Counted from the first letter of the stretch, positions 1 to 6,119 are shown. The stretch is DNA of 14,426 bases from Bacteroidota bacterium (GCA_023431285.1 JAEYXN010000240.1:1-14426), one strand, 5' to 3'. Numbers and translations: made by a program. Notes: generated by a model from the sequence alone, not told the origin.

Positions 1-345
1 CTGTCTCTCTGCATCAAATTTCTCGTTCATTGAGTTCCATACATCTCCACCTTCTACCCACATTCCGTCCGGATCAACAAACAGAATTGGGTTATTTACG
101 GCATAACCGTAGGGACTTAGAGCAACACCTCTGTCAGACATTGGGTCAATGGCTGTCCACCTCGCAATGTCCGGCTTGTACATCCTCGCTCCGTAATCGA
201 GAAAAGCTAAATCCAATTCGTCCTGCAACTCTTTTCCGTTATATCTATAGTCCTGCTTGATACTATTTTCTCTTTGGTAGGAATTAAAGGTGAGACCGAA
301 TGGATAGTAGTTATCGCACTTTTTCGACCCGGCTTTCCATTTTCC
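1..345 (-). pseudogene. Displaced Rhs C-terminal tip A, partial, start-less
   Basis: This minus-strand open frame encodes the end of an Rhs core and the beginning of its tip. It reads YYPFGLTFNSYQRENS, then KELQDELDLAFLDYGARMYKPDIARW, then an NNPILFVDPDGM motif, and runs off the left edge before the toxin domain. It is bounded upstream by an in-frame TAG at 346-348. No start codon or Rhs core lies upstream, so it is a displaced (orphan) tip and not an expressed gene. The same stretch occurs in the complete rhs gene near 10990-11033 and in tip B near 2640-2684. Homology to both begins about 12-15 nt before the YY codons, after which the flank is unrelated to rhs. The toxin type cannot be judged because that part lies outside the window. 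Confidence 0.8.
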
Positions 346-516
346 CTAAGCCAATTTCAAGCGAACCGATTTTTTCACTAGGCCATTGCCGACAACCACA
401 GCAACTTTTTCAAAGAACGAAGCGGCAAGATACGATTGTTTCGTATTTGTTTCAGAGTGCTCTTGTAACGATCTGATAAACAGACATTGTTTGTACCCCT
501 GGCAAGGGTCGAACCT
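346..516. other. Intergenic flank of tip A, no gene seen
   Basis: I see no convincing coding frame here. The part at about 372-440 resembles the region just upstream of tip B (about 2691-2775): both contain TTTTTCAC, a CC-TTGC block, a TTCAAA-AACG block and GGC-AAGATACGATT in the same order. The identity was judged by eye and is imperfect. If real, the two displaced tips share the same outer flank, as expected if the same kind of element was joined to each. The minus-strand frame open at 378-516 is only read-through of the frameshifted gene next door. Confidence 0.4.
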
Positions 517-896
517 CTAATCGAGTCTGTCCAGGTTGAACAGGATTTTAAGCATGTCTTCCTTTTTTGATCTTCTCTTTTGAGCTGCCTTCTCGCATCG
601 ATGATCACTGGTAAAAAGGTTTTCATACCCTCAGTGGCATGTAGATGTGCTCCAGTGCGGTCAAAGATTGCTATGTTCTCGATGACTTTCGCACTGCCAT
701 AAATCAGTATCCTCAATCTGGCATCGGTTAACAACGTTCTAGCCTCATTCTGCTTGCTAACATCTTTGCTTGATAAAGCAGCTGCCGATTGTAGATAGTC
801 GGTGTAAGCTTTGATTTTCAGTGTCTGTTTTTGCGTGACCCGTTCGCTTCTCAGCTGTAGGATGGATTGTAAAAATTGCTTTTGCATCAAATACAA
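517..896 (-). pseudogene. Broken paralog of the small membrane protein at 2872-3288
   Basis: The translation carries LKIKAYTDYLQS, then ARLRILIYGSAKVIENIAIF, then ADARRQLK-like text. This follows the same pattern as the protein at 2872-3288 (LKFKEEKYGNLLILLQ, then QYKSWLYSSDDVVKAIND, then IVLAMRKDML). Two lesions are visible. The N-terminal membrane segment is missing, with only a TTG (896) available as a start and an in-frame stop a short way upstream. Also, a run of six A near 568-573 appears to be one base short: restoring it gives KKEDMLKILFNLDRLD followed by TAG at 517-519, which mirrors the RKDML end of the intact copy. Without that base the frame runs on to 378. I call it a decayed gene of unknown function. 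It lies in the opposite orientation to the intact copy relative to its neighbouring tip. Confidence 0.6.
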
Positions 897-906
897 CCCC
901 TGAGGG

Positions 907-941
907 TGGGTCAGATGATTACCGAATTACCTGGGTCAGAT
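907..941. repeat. 10-bp direct repeat at a rearrangement joint
   Basis: TGGGTCAGAT occurs at 907-916 and again at 932-941, 25 bp apart start to start. The pair sits in the roughly 70-bp joint (897-969) between two genes that have both lost their N-termini. Iterated short repeats of this kind are found at the ends of some insertion sequences, for example IS21-like ones. The joint could therefore be the remnant of an IS end left after a deletion. This is inference only, as no transposase is present. Confidence 0.4.
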
Positions 942-969
942 AGGAGCGAAATATTCAATATTCAGGATG

Positions 970-1211
970 TCGTAGGTCGCTATGAGCGCGGTGATATTTC
1001 TCCTTCCATTGAAGTGGTTTCTAAAATCGCCGATGCGCTGGAAGTTTCTGTTGATTACCTCATTGGTAAAACTCGGATGGAACTCGACAAGGACACAATG
1101 CGCCACATTGAAGATATTTCTGCTCTACCTCAAGAGAACAAAAACTTTGTGCTCAATCTCATCGATATGGCACTGAGAGATTTCAAAACGAAGAATGCTT
1201 ACGCGAAGTAA
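970..1211 (+). pseudogene. N-terminally truncated XRE-family regulator
   Basis: From VVGRYERGDISPSIEVVSKIADALEVSVDYLIG onward this matches the second half of an XRE/Cro-C1 helix-turn-helix domain and its C-terminal helix (HIEDISALPQENKNFVLNLIDMALRDFKTK). It corresponds to the complete regulator at 9173-9508 from about residue 32 (SVISRYERDEMVPSIDAAKKLAGLLDTTVGYLLG) to the end. The first two helices are absent. The residues before VVGRYERG, encoded from 876 on, do not look like an HTH protein. The domain should therefore not fold or bind DNA. It sits convergent to an immunity gene exactly as the intact XRE does on the right, which suggests this is the same gene slot in an older, decayed element. 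Confidence 0.75.
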
Positions 1212-1242
1212 GATGCACCCCTACTGATTTGTGATTCTCCTT

Positions 1243-1737
1243 TTATGATGGGTGTGAGTCACTCCTTGGCTTTATAAATTTTTCTTTTAAGGATAGTTCA
1301 CTATACCTTTTCGCTTGGGGTGACTTTTCTATAATGTTTAGTACTTGTTCAATATTTAACGGAACAATACTTATATCTTCATTTAAAATGACTAAGCTAT
1401 TAAGAATGCAAAACTCAACAATTTGACTTAGTATTTTTTCATAGTTGCTCCGAAAATCTATTCTAAACGACACAGACAGAATCTCATCCTTATTATTAAA
1501 AAGAACCTCAAAGCAATTTGATTCTTGGCTTCCATACAATTCAATTTCATTGCTCCATGATTTATTCTTTGGTAGGACCTTTTGAATAGAATGAAAAAAA
1601 ATCTTATTAACAGGATTCAATCTCCAATAGGGCTCATCATCAAATCCACTCTCGCTCTTTTCAAAATGATAATCAGAAGAAAGGACTTCAACGCTTTCTT
1701 TAGGTAAAATCTGAAATGTATATTGCCAAAGTGCCAT
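1243..1737 (-). CDS. Predicted immunity protein for the ParB-like Rhs tip
   Basis: This 164-residue protein has no signal peptide or membrane segment. Its ATG overlaps the TAA stop of tip B by one base (TAATG), so the two are translationally coupled, the usual arrangement of toxin and immunity genes at Rhs loci. Recognisable features are an aromatic N-terminus (MALWQYTFQILP), a KSWSNEIELYGSQESNC segment and an alternating beta-like stretch before a C-terminal helical part (LNIEQVLNIIEKS). I do not recognise a named family with certainty. The function is inferred from position: it should bind and neutralise the toxin at 1737-2696 in the cytoplasm. The gene is clearly richer in A+T than the rhs core, as horizontally acquired immunity genes often are. 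It may still be useful to the cell even though its toxin looks silent. Confidence 0.7.
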   Translation of the reverse strand: MALWQYTFQILPKESVEVLSSDYHFEKSESGFDDEPYWRLNPVNKIFFHSIQKVLPKNKSWSNEIELYGSQESNCFEVLFNNKDEILSVSFRIDFRSNYEKILSQIVEFCILNSLVILNEDISIVPLNIEQVLNIIEKSPQAKRYSELSLKEKFIKPRSDSHPS

Positions 1738-2696
1738 TAGTGAGGAGAATAAATTAAATCATCAACCGATTTATATCCAGCATAGGGCAAACTTACTTGC
1801 TGCACAGGAACATTTTGAATACCCAACTCCTTCGCTGCTCTTAACCGATGGTGGCCATCAACAACAAATCTTTTGCCATCATGCTCCACAAACTTTATCG
1901 GCTCTTGAATTCCATTTGATTTTATGTCAGCTTTAAGTTTGGCAAATGCACTTTTAGATTTGGTTAGACCATGAGTTATTTCTAATTCATAAGGACTCAA
2001 CTTAGTTACCGTCTTAGCAGCAACTTGTTGTATCACTTTTCCAGATCCGACTTCAAACAACTCAAAGACCCATTTGCCTCCCTTGTTGACTAATCGCACA
2101 GCAGTGTTACCGAGCCAAGAAAATCCCCACCCTATTGGTCGGACTAATGGAATAACAAATGATTCAATTGTAAAATCAGGATCACACGCCCCCGTTGCCA
2201 AAGGGCGTCGCTCCTCTGGTCGCGATAAATCGACTTTACCAAAAATTCGGTATTCTTTTCCTGGTTCTTCAAAACCAAGAATAGGAAGTCCTTTCTTTGA
2301 ATCCCCTCTTTTCCAGGACGGATCGGTTACAAGATAAATATTTGGATCTCCATCGTCCCGATGGTCAATTATAATTCCATCCAAGTTCACAAAAGTAGAA
2401 GTGATATCTTGGCGTCCTTGTCGTTCACCAATCATCCCACTTGGATCAGAGAAGCCAACTGGATTGTCAAATACATAGGCGTAAGGAGAATACTCTTCTT
2501 GTATTACAGACAGGGGATCTTGCGACATCCACTTTCCAATCTCCGGCATGTACATCCTCACTCCATAGTCAAGCCATCCAAGGTCAAGTTCGTCCTGCAG
2601 TTCTTTCCCGTTATATTTGTAATTCTGAACAACACTATTTTCCCTCTGATACGAATTAAACGTCAACCCAAACGGATAATAACCTACACCTCTTTT
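1737..2696 (-). pseudogene. Displaced Rhs tip B with ParB-like toxin domain, start-less
   Basis: The open frame starts after an in-frame TGA (2697-2699) and reads GYYPFG, then TFNSYQRENS, the end of the Rhs core (KELQDELDLGWLDYGVRMYMPEIGKW, ending DPSGM), a pre-toxin linker containing HRDDGDP and LGFEEPGKEY, and a C-terminal domain. The last 90 residues have the form of a ParB/sulfiredoxin-type domain: KLSPYELEITHGLTKSKSAF, a segment ending GIQEPIKFVEHDGK, and GHHRLRAAKELGI, followed by LPYAGYKSVDDL. Such domains occur as predicted nuclease tips of polymorphic toxins. No good start codon exists (the first candidate is a TTG at 2666) and no Rhs barrel precedes it. It is best read as an orphan tip that could be expressed only after recombination with an rhs core. 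An immunity gene overlaps its stop. Confidence 0.8.
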
Positions 2697-2871
2697 TCAC
2701 CAGCCCTTGCAAGCTCCAGACACTACTTCAAAAAACGCCGATGCTACTTCTAAGCACCAGGCTAAAGATACGATTTTTCCGATCCGCGCTCGCAACCCTT
2801 TATTTTTTCAATTGAAAAAGAAAAACCTGATCTGCGTGGATTTTAGTAGATTTAATTACAATCCTTTAGCT
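2697..2871. other. Flank between tip B and the small membrane protein gene
   Basis: No gene is supported here. The left part resembles the flank of tip A (see 346-516). The right part contains a perfect 16-bp palindrome, TTTTTCAATTGAAAAA, at 2804-2819, about 50 bp before the ATG at 2872. It could be a regulator binding site or part of a promoter region. The reading frame open from 2707 adds residues of low-complexity character, so I start the following gene at 2872 instead. Confidence 0.4.
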
Positions 2872-3288
2872 ATGAACATTAAAGACCTGTTACTCATCGT
2901 GCTTCCAATCATCACTGGCGTAGGCGGTTCTTATCTGACTTACTACCTGACGTTAAAATCCAAAAGGGATGAAGCAATTTTGAAGTTCAAGGAAGAAAAA
3001 TATGGCAACCTTCTGATCCTGCTCCAGGGCTTTGTAGGTCTCACAGCAAAGCCAGATACAAAGCGCCTATTCTTTGCTGAGCAGTATAAGTCTTGGCTGT
3101 ACAGCTCTGATGACGTTGTAAAGGCCATCAATGATATGGTGAACGAGGTTATTATCACGCAGGTTGATCGCAAGGCGGCTGATCAGGATGCTATCGGCCG
3201 GATCGTGCTGGCGATGCGTAAAGACATGCTCGGCAAAACAAAGCTGTCGCCGAAGGATTTCAGATATACCAATGTGGTAGACAAGTGA
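2872..3288 (+). CDS. Small membrane-anchored protein of unknown function
   Basis: This 138-residue protein starts MNIKDLLLIVLPIITGVGGSYLTYYLTLKSKRDEA. It has one N-terminal membrane segment (about residues 5-27) followed by a charged, mostly helical cytoplasmic part with KFKEEKYGNLLILLQ and QYKSWLYSSDDVVKAINDMVNE and a C-terminal AMRKDMLGKTKLSPKDF. This pattern of one membrane anchor plus a helical domain near 110 residues is common among uncharacterised bacterial proteins; I cannot name a function. The ATG at 2872 is chosen because the membrane segment begins directly after it. A broken paralog lies at 517-896. In both cases the gene sits on the outer side of a displaced Rhs tip, which suggests it belongs to the end of the mobile unit. 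AT-rich palindromes flank it (2804-2819 and 3306-3323). Confidence 0.75.
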   Translation: MNIKDLLLIVLPIITGVGGSYLTYYLTLKSKRDEAILKFKEEKYGNLLILLQGFVGLTAKPDTKRLFFAEQYKSWLYSSDDVVKAINDMVNEVIITQVDRKAADQDAIGRIVLAMRKDMLGKTKLSPKDFRYTNVVDK

Positions 3289-3305
3289 TCCGACTTCGGA
3301 GGAAC

Positions 3306-3323
3306 ATTTTTGTGCACAAAAAT
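3306..3323. repeat. 18-bp perfect palindrome after the small membrane protein gene
   Basis: ATTTTTGTGCACAAAAAT is a perfect palindrome located 17 bp after the stop of the gene at 2872-3288. It could act as a weak transcription terminator, since the hairpin would be AT-rich with a short loop, or as a protein binding site. Its spacing to the stop favours the first. Confidence 0.4.
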
Positions 3324-3361
3324 ACATCTTGCTTATTCGTTCAGACCGGGTCTATCTCGGT

Positions 3362-3496
3362 TCATCCATTCCATAACGTTTTCGGGATTCCGGTGTTGTG
3401 AAGAACGATCATGATCGGGGCTAACGCCACTCCTATACGTGCAACGACCTTTAATGCCTGGATTAAATTCGTTTTGCTGATTCTTTTTTGCTTCAT
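3362..3496 (-). CDS. Possible 44-residue hydrophobic peptide
   Basis: An ATG frame encodes MKQKRISKTNLIQALKVVAR followed by a hydrophobic stretch (IGVALAPIMIVL) and HNTGIPKTLWNG. The basic N-terminus and single hydrophobic helix would suit a small membrane peptide. The frame stays open far upstream on the same strand: 82 sense codons back to a TGA at 3611-3613, and a further 102 codons beyond it, across DNA dominated by dyads and hairpins. That makes it equally likely that the openness is a side effect of repeated DNA. No ribosome binding site or promoter could be picked out, so the call is weak. Confidence 0.25.
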   Translation of the reverse strand: MKQKRISKTNLIQALKVVARIGVALAPIMIVLHNTGIPKTLWNG

Positions 3497-3563
3497 GATT
3501 CTAAGCTCATTCAATCTCGGATCAAAATTTAGGACGGGCTTTTTGGCGTTTCTGAGTGGATTT

Positions 3564-3676
3564 CGAGGTACTTCCGAGGTCAGGCATTCCTGGAGTGACC
3601 TTGCCCGAGGTCAACTGACACCTGACTGAGGTGCTGCTCTTACCTTAGCGAGGTCGCCATCCACCTTAATCGAGGT
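3564..3676. repeat. Iteron-like array of phased ACCT/AGGT dyads
   Basis: Four dyads of the form ACCT-N5/6-AGGT lie at 3597-3612 (GACCTTGCCCGAGGTC), 3619-3633, 3642-3654 and 3663-3676, with centres near 3604.5, 3626, 3648 and 3669.5. The centre spacing of about 21.5 bp is close to two helical turns, so all would face the same side of the DNA. Single CGAGGT copies at 3564 and 3575 extend the array. The dyad spacings are not multiples of three, so this is not a protein repeat. Such arrays are typical of binding sites for an initiator, a recombination accessory protein or a repressor. The replication-type ATPase encoded nearby makes an origin a possibility. Confidence 0.6.
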
Positions 3677-3746
3677 AGCATCAGATCCGCCGGATGGAGT
3701 AAGACTTTCCAAAAGAAAAAACGACAAAAAAGAAAGCACATCTTCC

Positions 3747-3875
3747 AGGTGGCAGGGCGGACGCAAGCAAGGTTTTTGAAGAAAAAATTTTGACTGCCTT
3801 TCAATCAACACTAACCAAAATTTTTTCTTCAAAACCCGTAGGGCTTGACCTTGCTGGTGGCCGAACTGTCCACCT
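3747..3875. repeat. Long imperfect hairpin with 19-bp perfect inner stem
   Basis: The inner arms TTTTGAAGAAAAAATTTTG (3774-3792) and its exact reverse complement (3816-3834) enclose a 23-nt loop. Further out, AGCAAGG (3766-3772) pairs with CCTTGCT (3849-3855), and AGGTGG plus CAG (3747-3755) pairs with CTG and CCACCT (3866-3875). Ten-base internal loops on both sides separate the outer and middle stems. The layered stem and internal-loop layout resembles that of the two hairpins to its right. It could be a folded recombination site, a structured RNA, or a terminator for the recombinase transcript arriving from the right. Confidence 0.6.
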
Positions 3876-3960
3876 ACCTTGGTGCGCTTTTGTGTTGTGT
3901 CATTTCCACCTGCAATCACATTGTTGTCAACGGTGCGGCTGGGTGCGTCGGCGCGGGGCT

Positions 3961-4045
3961 ACTTAACATAATTGCCTTATGCAACAGCTTGGGCTCGAAC
4001 GTGGCATTGCAGGGGCTGCTTGCATAAGAAGCGGTTATGTTAAGT
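3961..4045. repeat. attC-like hairpin (integron cassette site architecture)
   Basis: The outer arms ACTTAACATAA (3961-3971) and TTATGTTAAGT (4035-4045) pair perfectly. Their ends ACTTAAC and GTTAAGT match the integron R-box consensus RYYYAAC / GTTRRRY. An unpaired internal spacer follows (TTGC at 3972-3975 against AAGCGG at 4029-4034). A second stem comes next, CTTATGCAA (3976-3984) with TTGCATAAG (4020-4028), continued by CAGC/GCTG with one extra-helical base at 4019, and a 26-nt loop. Two boxes, an unpaired central spacer and an extra-helical base are the defining parts of attC sites recombined as folded single strands. Read on the minus strand, the extra base falls in the L'' box as in known attC sites. 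No IntI-type integrase is present; the nearest recombinases are the pair at 4233-6025. Confidence 0.65.
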
Positions 4046-4055
4046 TGCTTGGGGA

Positions 4056-4192
4056 CAGTTTTGTTGGCGTGTCCTTTTGATTGTGCGGCTGGTGCAGCTC
4101 TTGGACTGGCTTGGGTTTGTGCGGCTGATCAGCGCGGCCAGGACATGTGCTGCAAGAAGCGATGGGACGCAAAAGGCATGACAACAAAACTG
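4056..4192. repeat. Second long hairpin next to the attC-like site
   Basis: Arms CAGTTTTGTTG (4056-4066) and CAACAAAACTG (4182-4192) pair over 11 bp. An asymmetric internal loop (GCGTGT at 4067-4072 against CATGA at 4177-4181) and then a 7-bp stem (CCTTTTG at 4073-4079, CAAAAGG at 4170-4176) follow. The 90-nt inner part is G+C-rich and contains GTGCGGCTG twice, a motif also found near 3941. The 11-bp / loop / shorter stem plan is the same as in the attC-like hairpin 10 bp away, although the ends do not fit the R-box consensus. It lies about 40 bp beyond the stop of the last recombinase gene. Confidence 0.6.
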
Positions 4193-4232
4193 GCAGAAGG
4201 GTTGGCTGAGCGAAGGGTGCGCGTCTGGAGGA

Positions 4233-5111
4233 TCACTTCAATGGGTGGTACTTCTTCAGTTGTTCTTTTAAGTCTTCCAGGTGACTCACCTGATACTTCT
4301 CAGTCGTGCTTACGTATTTGTGCCCGGCCATGTATTGAACAACTCTAACGTCGTGGATACGCGTCCATTCTGCGATCGTGCTTGCTCTGATCTGACTGGC
4401 ATGCTTCACCTGTTCATGCTTTAGTCTTCTCATCATCCAAAGCACTTCGCCTGATAGCGTAGATCCGCCTTGCATGCCGATGATTAACTGAGTGATCTTT
4501 TCGGGTTCGCTAACCTTTGGCCCGTTGATTATTCTTGCTCTCGTTTTACTCATGTACTCCTGCAGATCATACACTTGACTGGCTTCGAGCTTTAGCCCTC
4601 TTTCATTCGTTCGGTCGGTGCCTGGTATCTTGATTTTCCCTTCTCGCAAGTTGATGTGCTCGGCTTTGAGTAGTTCTAATTCTTCGATCGTCACCGCCTG
4701 GAAGATCAGTAGTCCCAGGATCACTTTATTCCGCTGGTCACGCGGATCGTTTACCGGATAAGTGTCGTATAGGTTCACCAGTTCCTGGTGACCGACAAGA
4801 TCGTGTGGAAGTCTTCTCGCAATGCCTCGGATGTACACACCTTGTGCCGGATTGCTTTTCACTTTCTTCGCTTTCACCAGGTGATTGAAGTAATGCCGGA
4901 TCGAGAGGAGTTCATTTTGTATCCGGGCTTTGGTGATGCCTTTCTTCTGCCGATGCTTGATGAAGCTCATTAAGTCGGCGTAGCGGATGTTTTCAGTTGA
5001 ATACTGGTGAAGCGATATCCATTCTAAAAAATGACTGATGCCATTCTCGTAGATCCGGATCGTACTTTCTGAGTAGTGCTTCTCTTGTAAATACTCCCTA
5101 AAGCTTTTCAT
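4233..5111 (-). CDS. Degenerate tyrosine recombinase, partner of the upstream recombinase
   Basis: This 292-residue protein has the two-domain layout of tyrosine recombinases. A SAM-like core-binding domain (KHYSESTIRIYENGISHFLEW, residues about 11-95) is followed by a catalytic fold. The nucleophile region is kept (AGHKYVSTTEKYQV, with H264 and Y273), as is R242 of the HxxR box. The box histidine is S239 (ASQIR), and the first catalytic arginine, expected in a GLRxxEL-like motif, is replaced (AVTIEEL, T141). With two key residues gone it is probably weak or inactive as an enzyme. It may act as an architectural or regulatory partner, as in heteromeric Xer-type systems. Its ATG overlaps the TGA of the upstream recombinase (ATGA), implying coupled translation and a roughly equal supply of both subunits. 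It is the last gene of the block, and hairpins follow its stop. Confidence 0.8.
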   Translation of the reverse strand: MKSFREYLQEKHYSESTIRIYENGISHFLEWISLHQYSTENIRYADLMSFIKHRQKKGITKARIQNELLSIRHYFNHLVKAKKVKSNPAQGVYIRGIARRLPHDLVGHQELVNLYDTYPVNDPRDQRNKVILGLLIFQAVTIEELELLKAEHINLREGKIKIPGTDRTNERGLKLEASQVYDLQEYMSKTRARIINGPKVSEPEKITQLIIGMQGGSTLSGEVLWMMRRLKHEQVKHASQIRASTIAEWTRIHDVRVVQYMAGHKYVSTTEKYQVSHLEDLKEQLKKYHPLK

Positions 5112-6025
5112 AAACCACGGCCTCCTTCGTTAAGAACTTCGGCGGCCACGTGCGTATAAATCTGTGTCGATTCCAGGGAGTCATGACCTAAGAACTTAGC
5201 GATGTGCTTGAGCTCCATTCCACTTTGCAGCAAATGCGTTGCTATGCTGTGCCTGAGGATATGTAAACCGATTCGCTTTCTGATTCTCGAGAGCTTGGCC
5301 AGTTTCCGCAACCGGATCAACAGGCTCTGGCCTTGTGCTCGGTTTCCCTTATCGCTGACGAACAGCGCTGCTGTCTTTTGTGTGGTGAGTAAAAAAGGCC
5401 TTGAGTGCTCCAGGTAATCACGGATATGTTGTAAGGCATTTTCATTGATGGGTACATACCGTTCCTTGTAGTTCTTGCCTTTGCGCACGTACACGACCTT
5501 GCCTTTAAAATCGATATCGCTTACATCCAGGTGAACCCCTTCATTTCGCCTGAGTCCACAACCGTAAAAGATATCGAGCATCACCTTATCACGGATGCCC
5601 AGAACGCTGCTGTCACAAGCGTTATAAAGCGATTTTATTTCTCCTTGGGTCAATACCTCCGGGATCGCTCTCGATTGTTCTAATCGCTCTGTTTCGACCG
5701 TAAAGGTGCCACGATTGGTTTGTCTCACGAACTGGCTAAGCAATAATAAAGCTTGATGGTACTTGTTGACATGCTGGTTACTTAGCTTGCCGCCGTTAAT
5801 CACTTTGGGACGTGATTTCAGATGAAAAAGAAAATGGTGTACGTGCTCGGATGTGATCAGCTCAACTTTCTTTACTTCATTGTTTTCCAACCAATGCAAA
5901 AATTCATGAATGAAAATCGGCAAGCCATACACCGTCGGTTCGGCATAACCCAGGATCGCTAACCATTCTTTGTAATCGAGTTCCAGTTCTCGGAAGACAT
6001 ACGTGTTCAAGGGTAGATTTTTCAT
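5108..6025 (-). CDS. XerC/D-like tyrosine recombinase, apparently active
   Basis: This 305-residue integrase/recombinase should cut and rejoin DNA at a specific site through a 3'-phosphotyrosine intermediate. The N-terminal core-binding domain covers about residues 10-110. The catalytic residues are all visible: R159 (YGCGLRRNE), a beta-hairpin lysine in VRKGKNYKER (182-187), H255 and R258 (HILRH), H281 (FLGHDS) and the nucleophile Y290 (STQIYTHV). The size and sequence style are Xer-like. The extra segment that integron integrases carry before the HxxR box is not evident. It overlaps the degenerate recombinase downstream by 4 bp. A 192-bp gap rich in inverted 11-bp repeats separates it from the primase gene. 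The natural substrate is inferred to be the ends of this element, the hairpins, or the repeats at 6120-6217. Confidence 0.92.
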   Translation of the reverse strand: MKNLPLNTYVFRELELDYKEWLAILGYAEPTVYGLPIFIHEFLHWLENNEVKKVELITSEHVHHFLFHLKSRPKVINGGKLSNQHVNKYHQALLLLSQFVRQTNRGTFTVETERLEQSRAIPEVLTQGEIKSLYNACDSSVLGIRDKVMLDIFYGCGLRRNEGVHLDVSDIDFKGKVVYVRKGKNYKERYVPINENALQHIRDYLEHSRPFLLTTQKTAALFVSDKGNRAQGQSLLIRLRKLAKLSRIRKRIGLHILRHSIATHLLQSGMELKHIAKFLGHDSLESTQIYTHVAAEVLNEGGRGL

Positions 6026-6119
6026 ACCGCTTTGGTTTATTAGTAAGACTTTTTTGATTTTCTCCTTCGGGCGACGAAGCTTTAGCGTAGTTGCCCTTTA
6101 TACACCTTCTTTGGAACAC

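Noticed and set aside
876..1211. Reading the left XRE as a complete gene from 876
   Set aside because: The first 32 residues do not match an HTH domain, and homology to the intact regulator starts only at VVGRYERG.
2361..2753. Plus-strand frames opposite tip B (also at 30-260, 2074-2337 and 2441-2659)
   Set aside because: They are antisense to clear Rhs-tip coding sequence and show low-complexity text without family features.
3411..3629. Plus-strand frame of 72 codons with a hydrophobic stretch
   Set aside because: The opposite strand has a longer open frame with a better-shaped peptide, and the 3' half is the dyad array; neither strand is strongly supported.
3564..3676. CRISPR array
   Set aside because: Repeats are 4-6 bp half-sites at about 21.5-bp spacing; there are no long identical repeats and no cas genes.
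3845..4027. Plus-strand frame of 60 codons over the attC-like site
   Set aside because: It is explained by the hairpin arms; no start region or family feature.
4037..4348. Plus-strand frame of 103 codons over the second hairpin
   Set aside because: It runs from hairpin DNA into the antisense of the recombinase gene; the Cys/Ala/Gly-rich text looks like translated G+C-rich repeat.
5108..6025. Calling the recombinase an integron integrase (IntI) because of the attC-like hairpin
   Set aside because: The segment before HILRH shows no evident integron-specific insert, and the sequence style is Xer-like.
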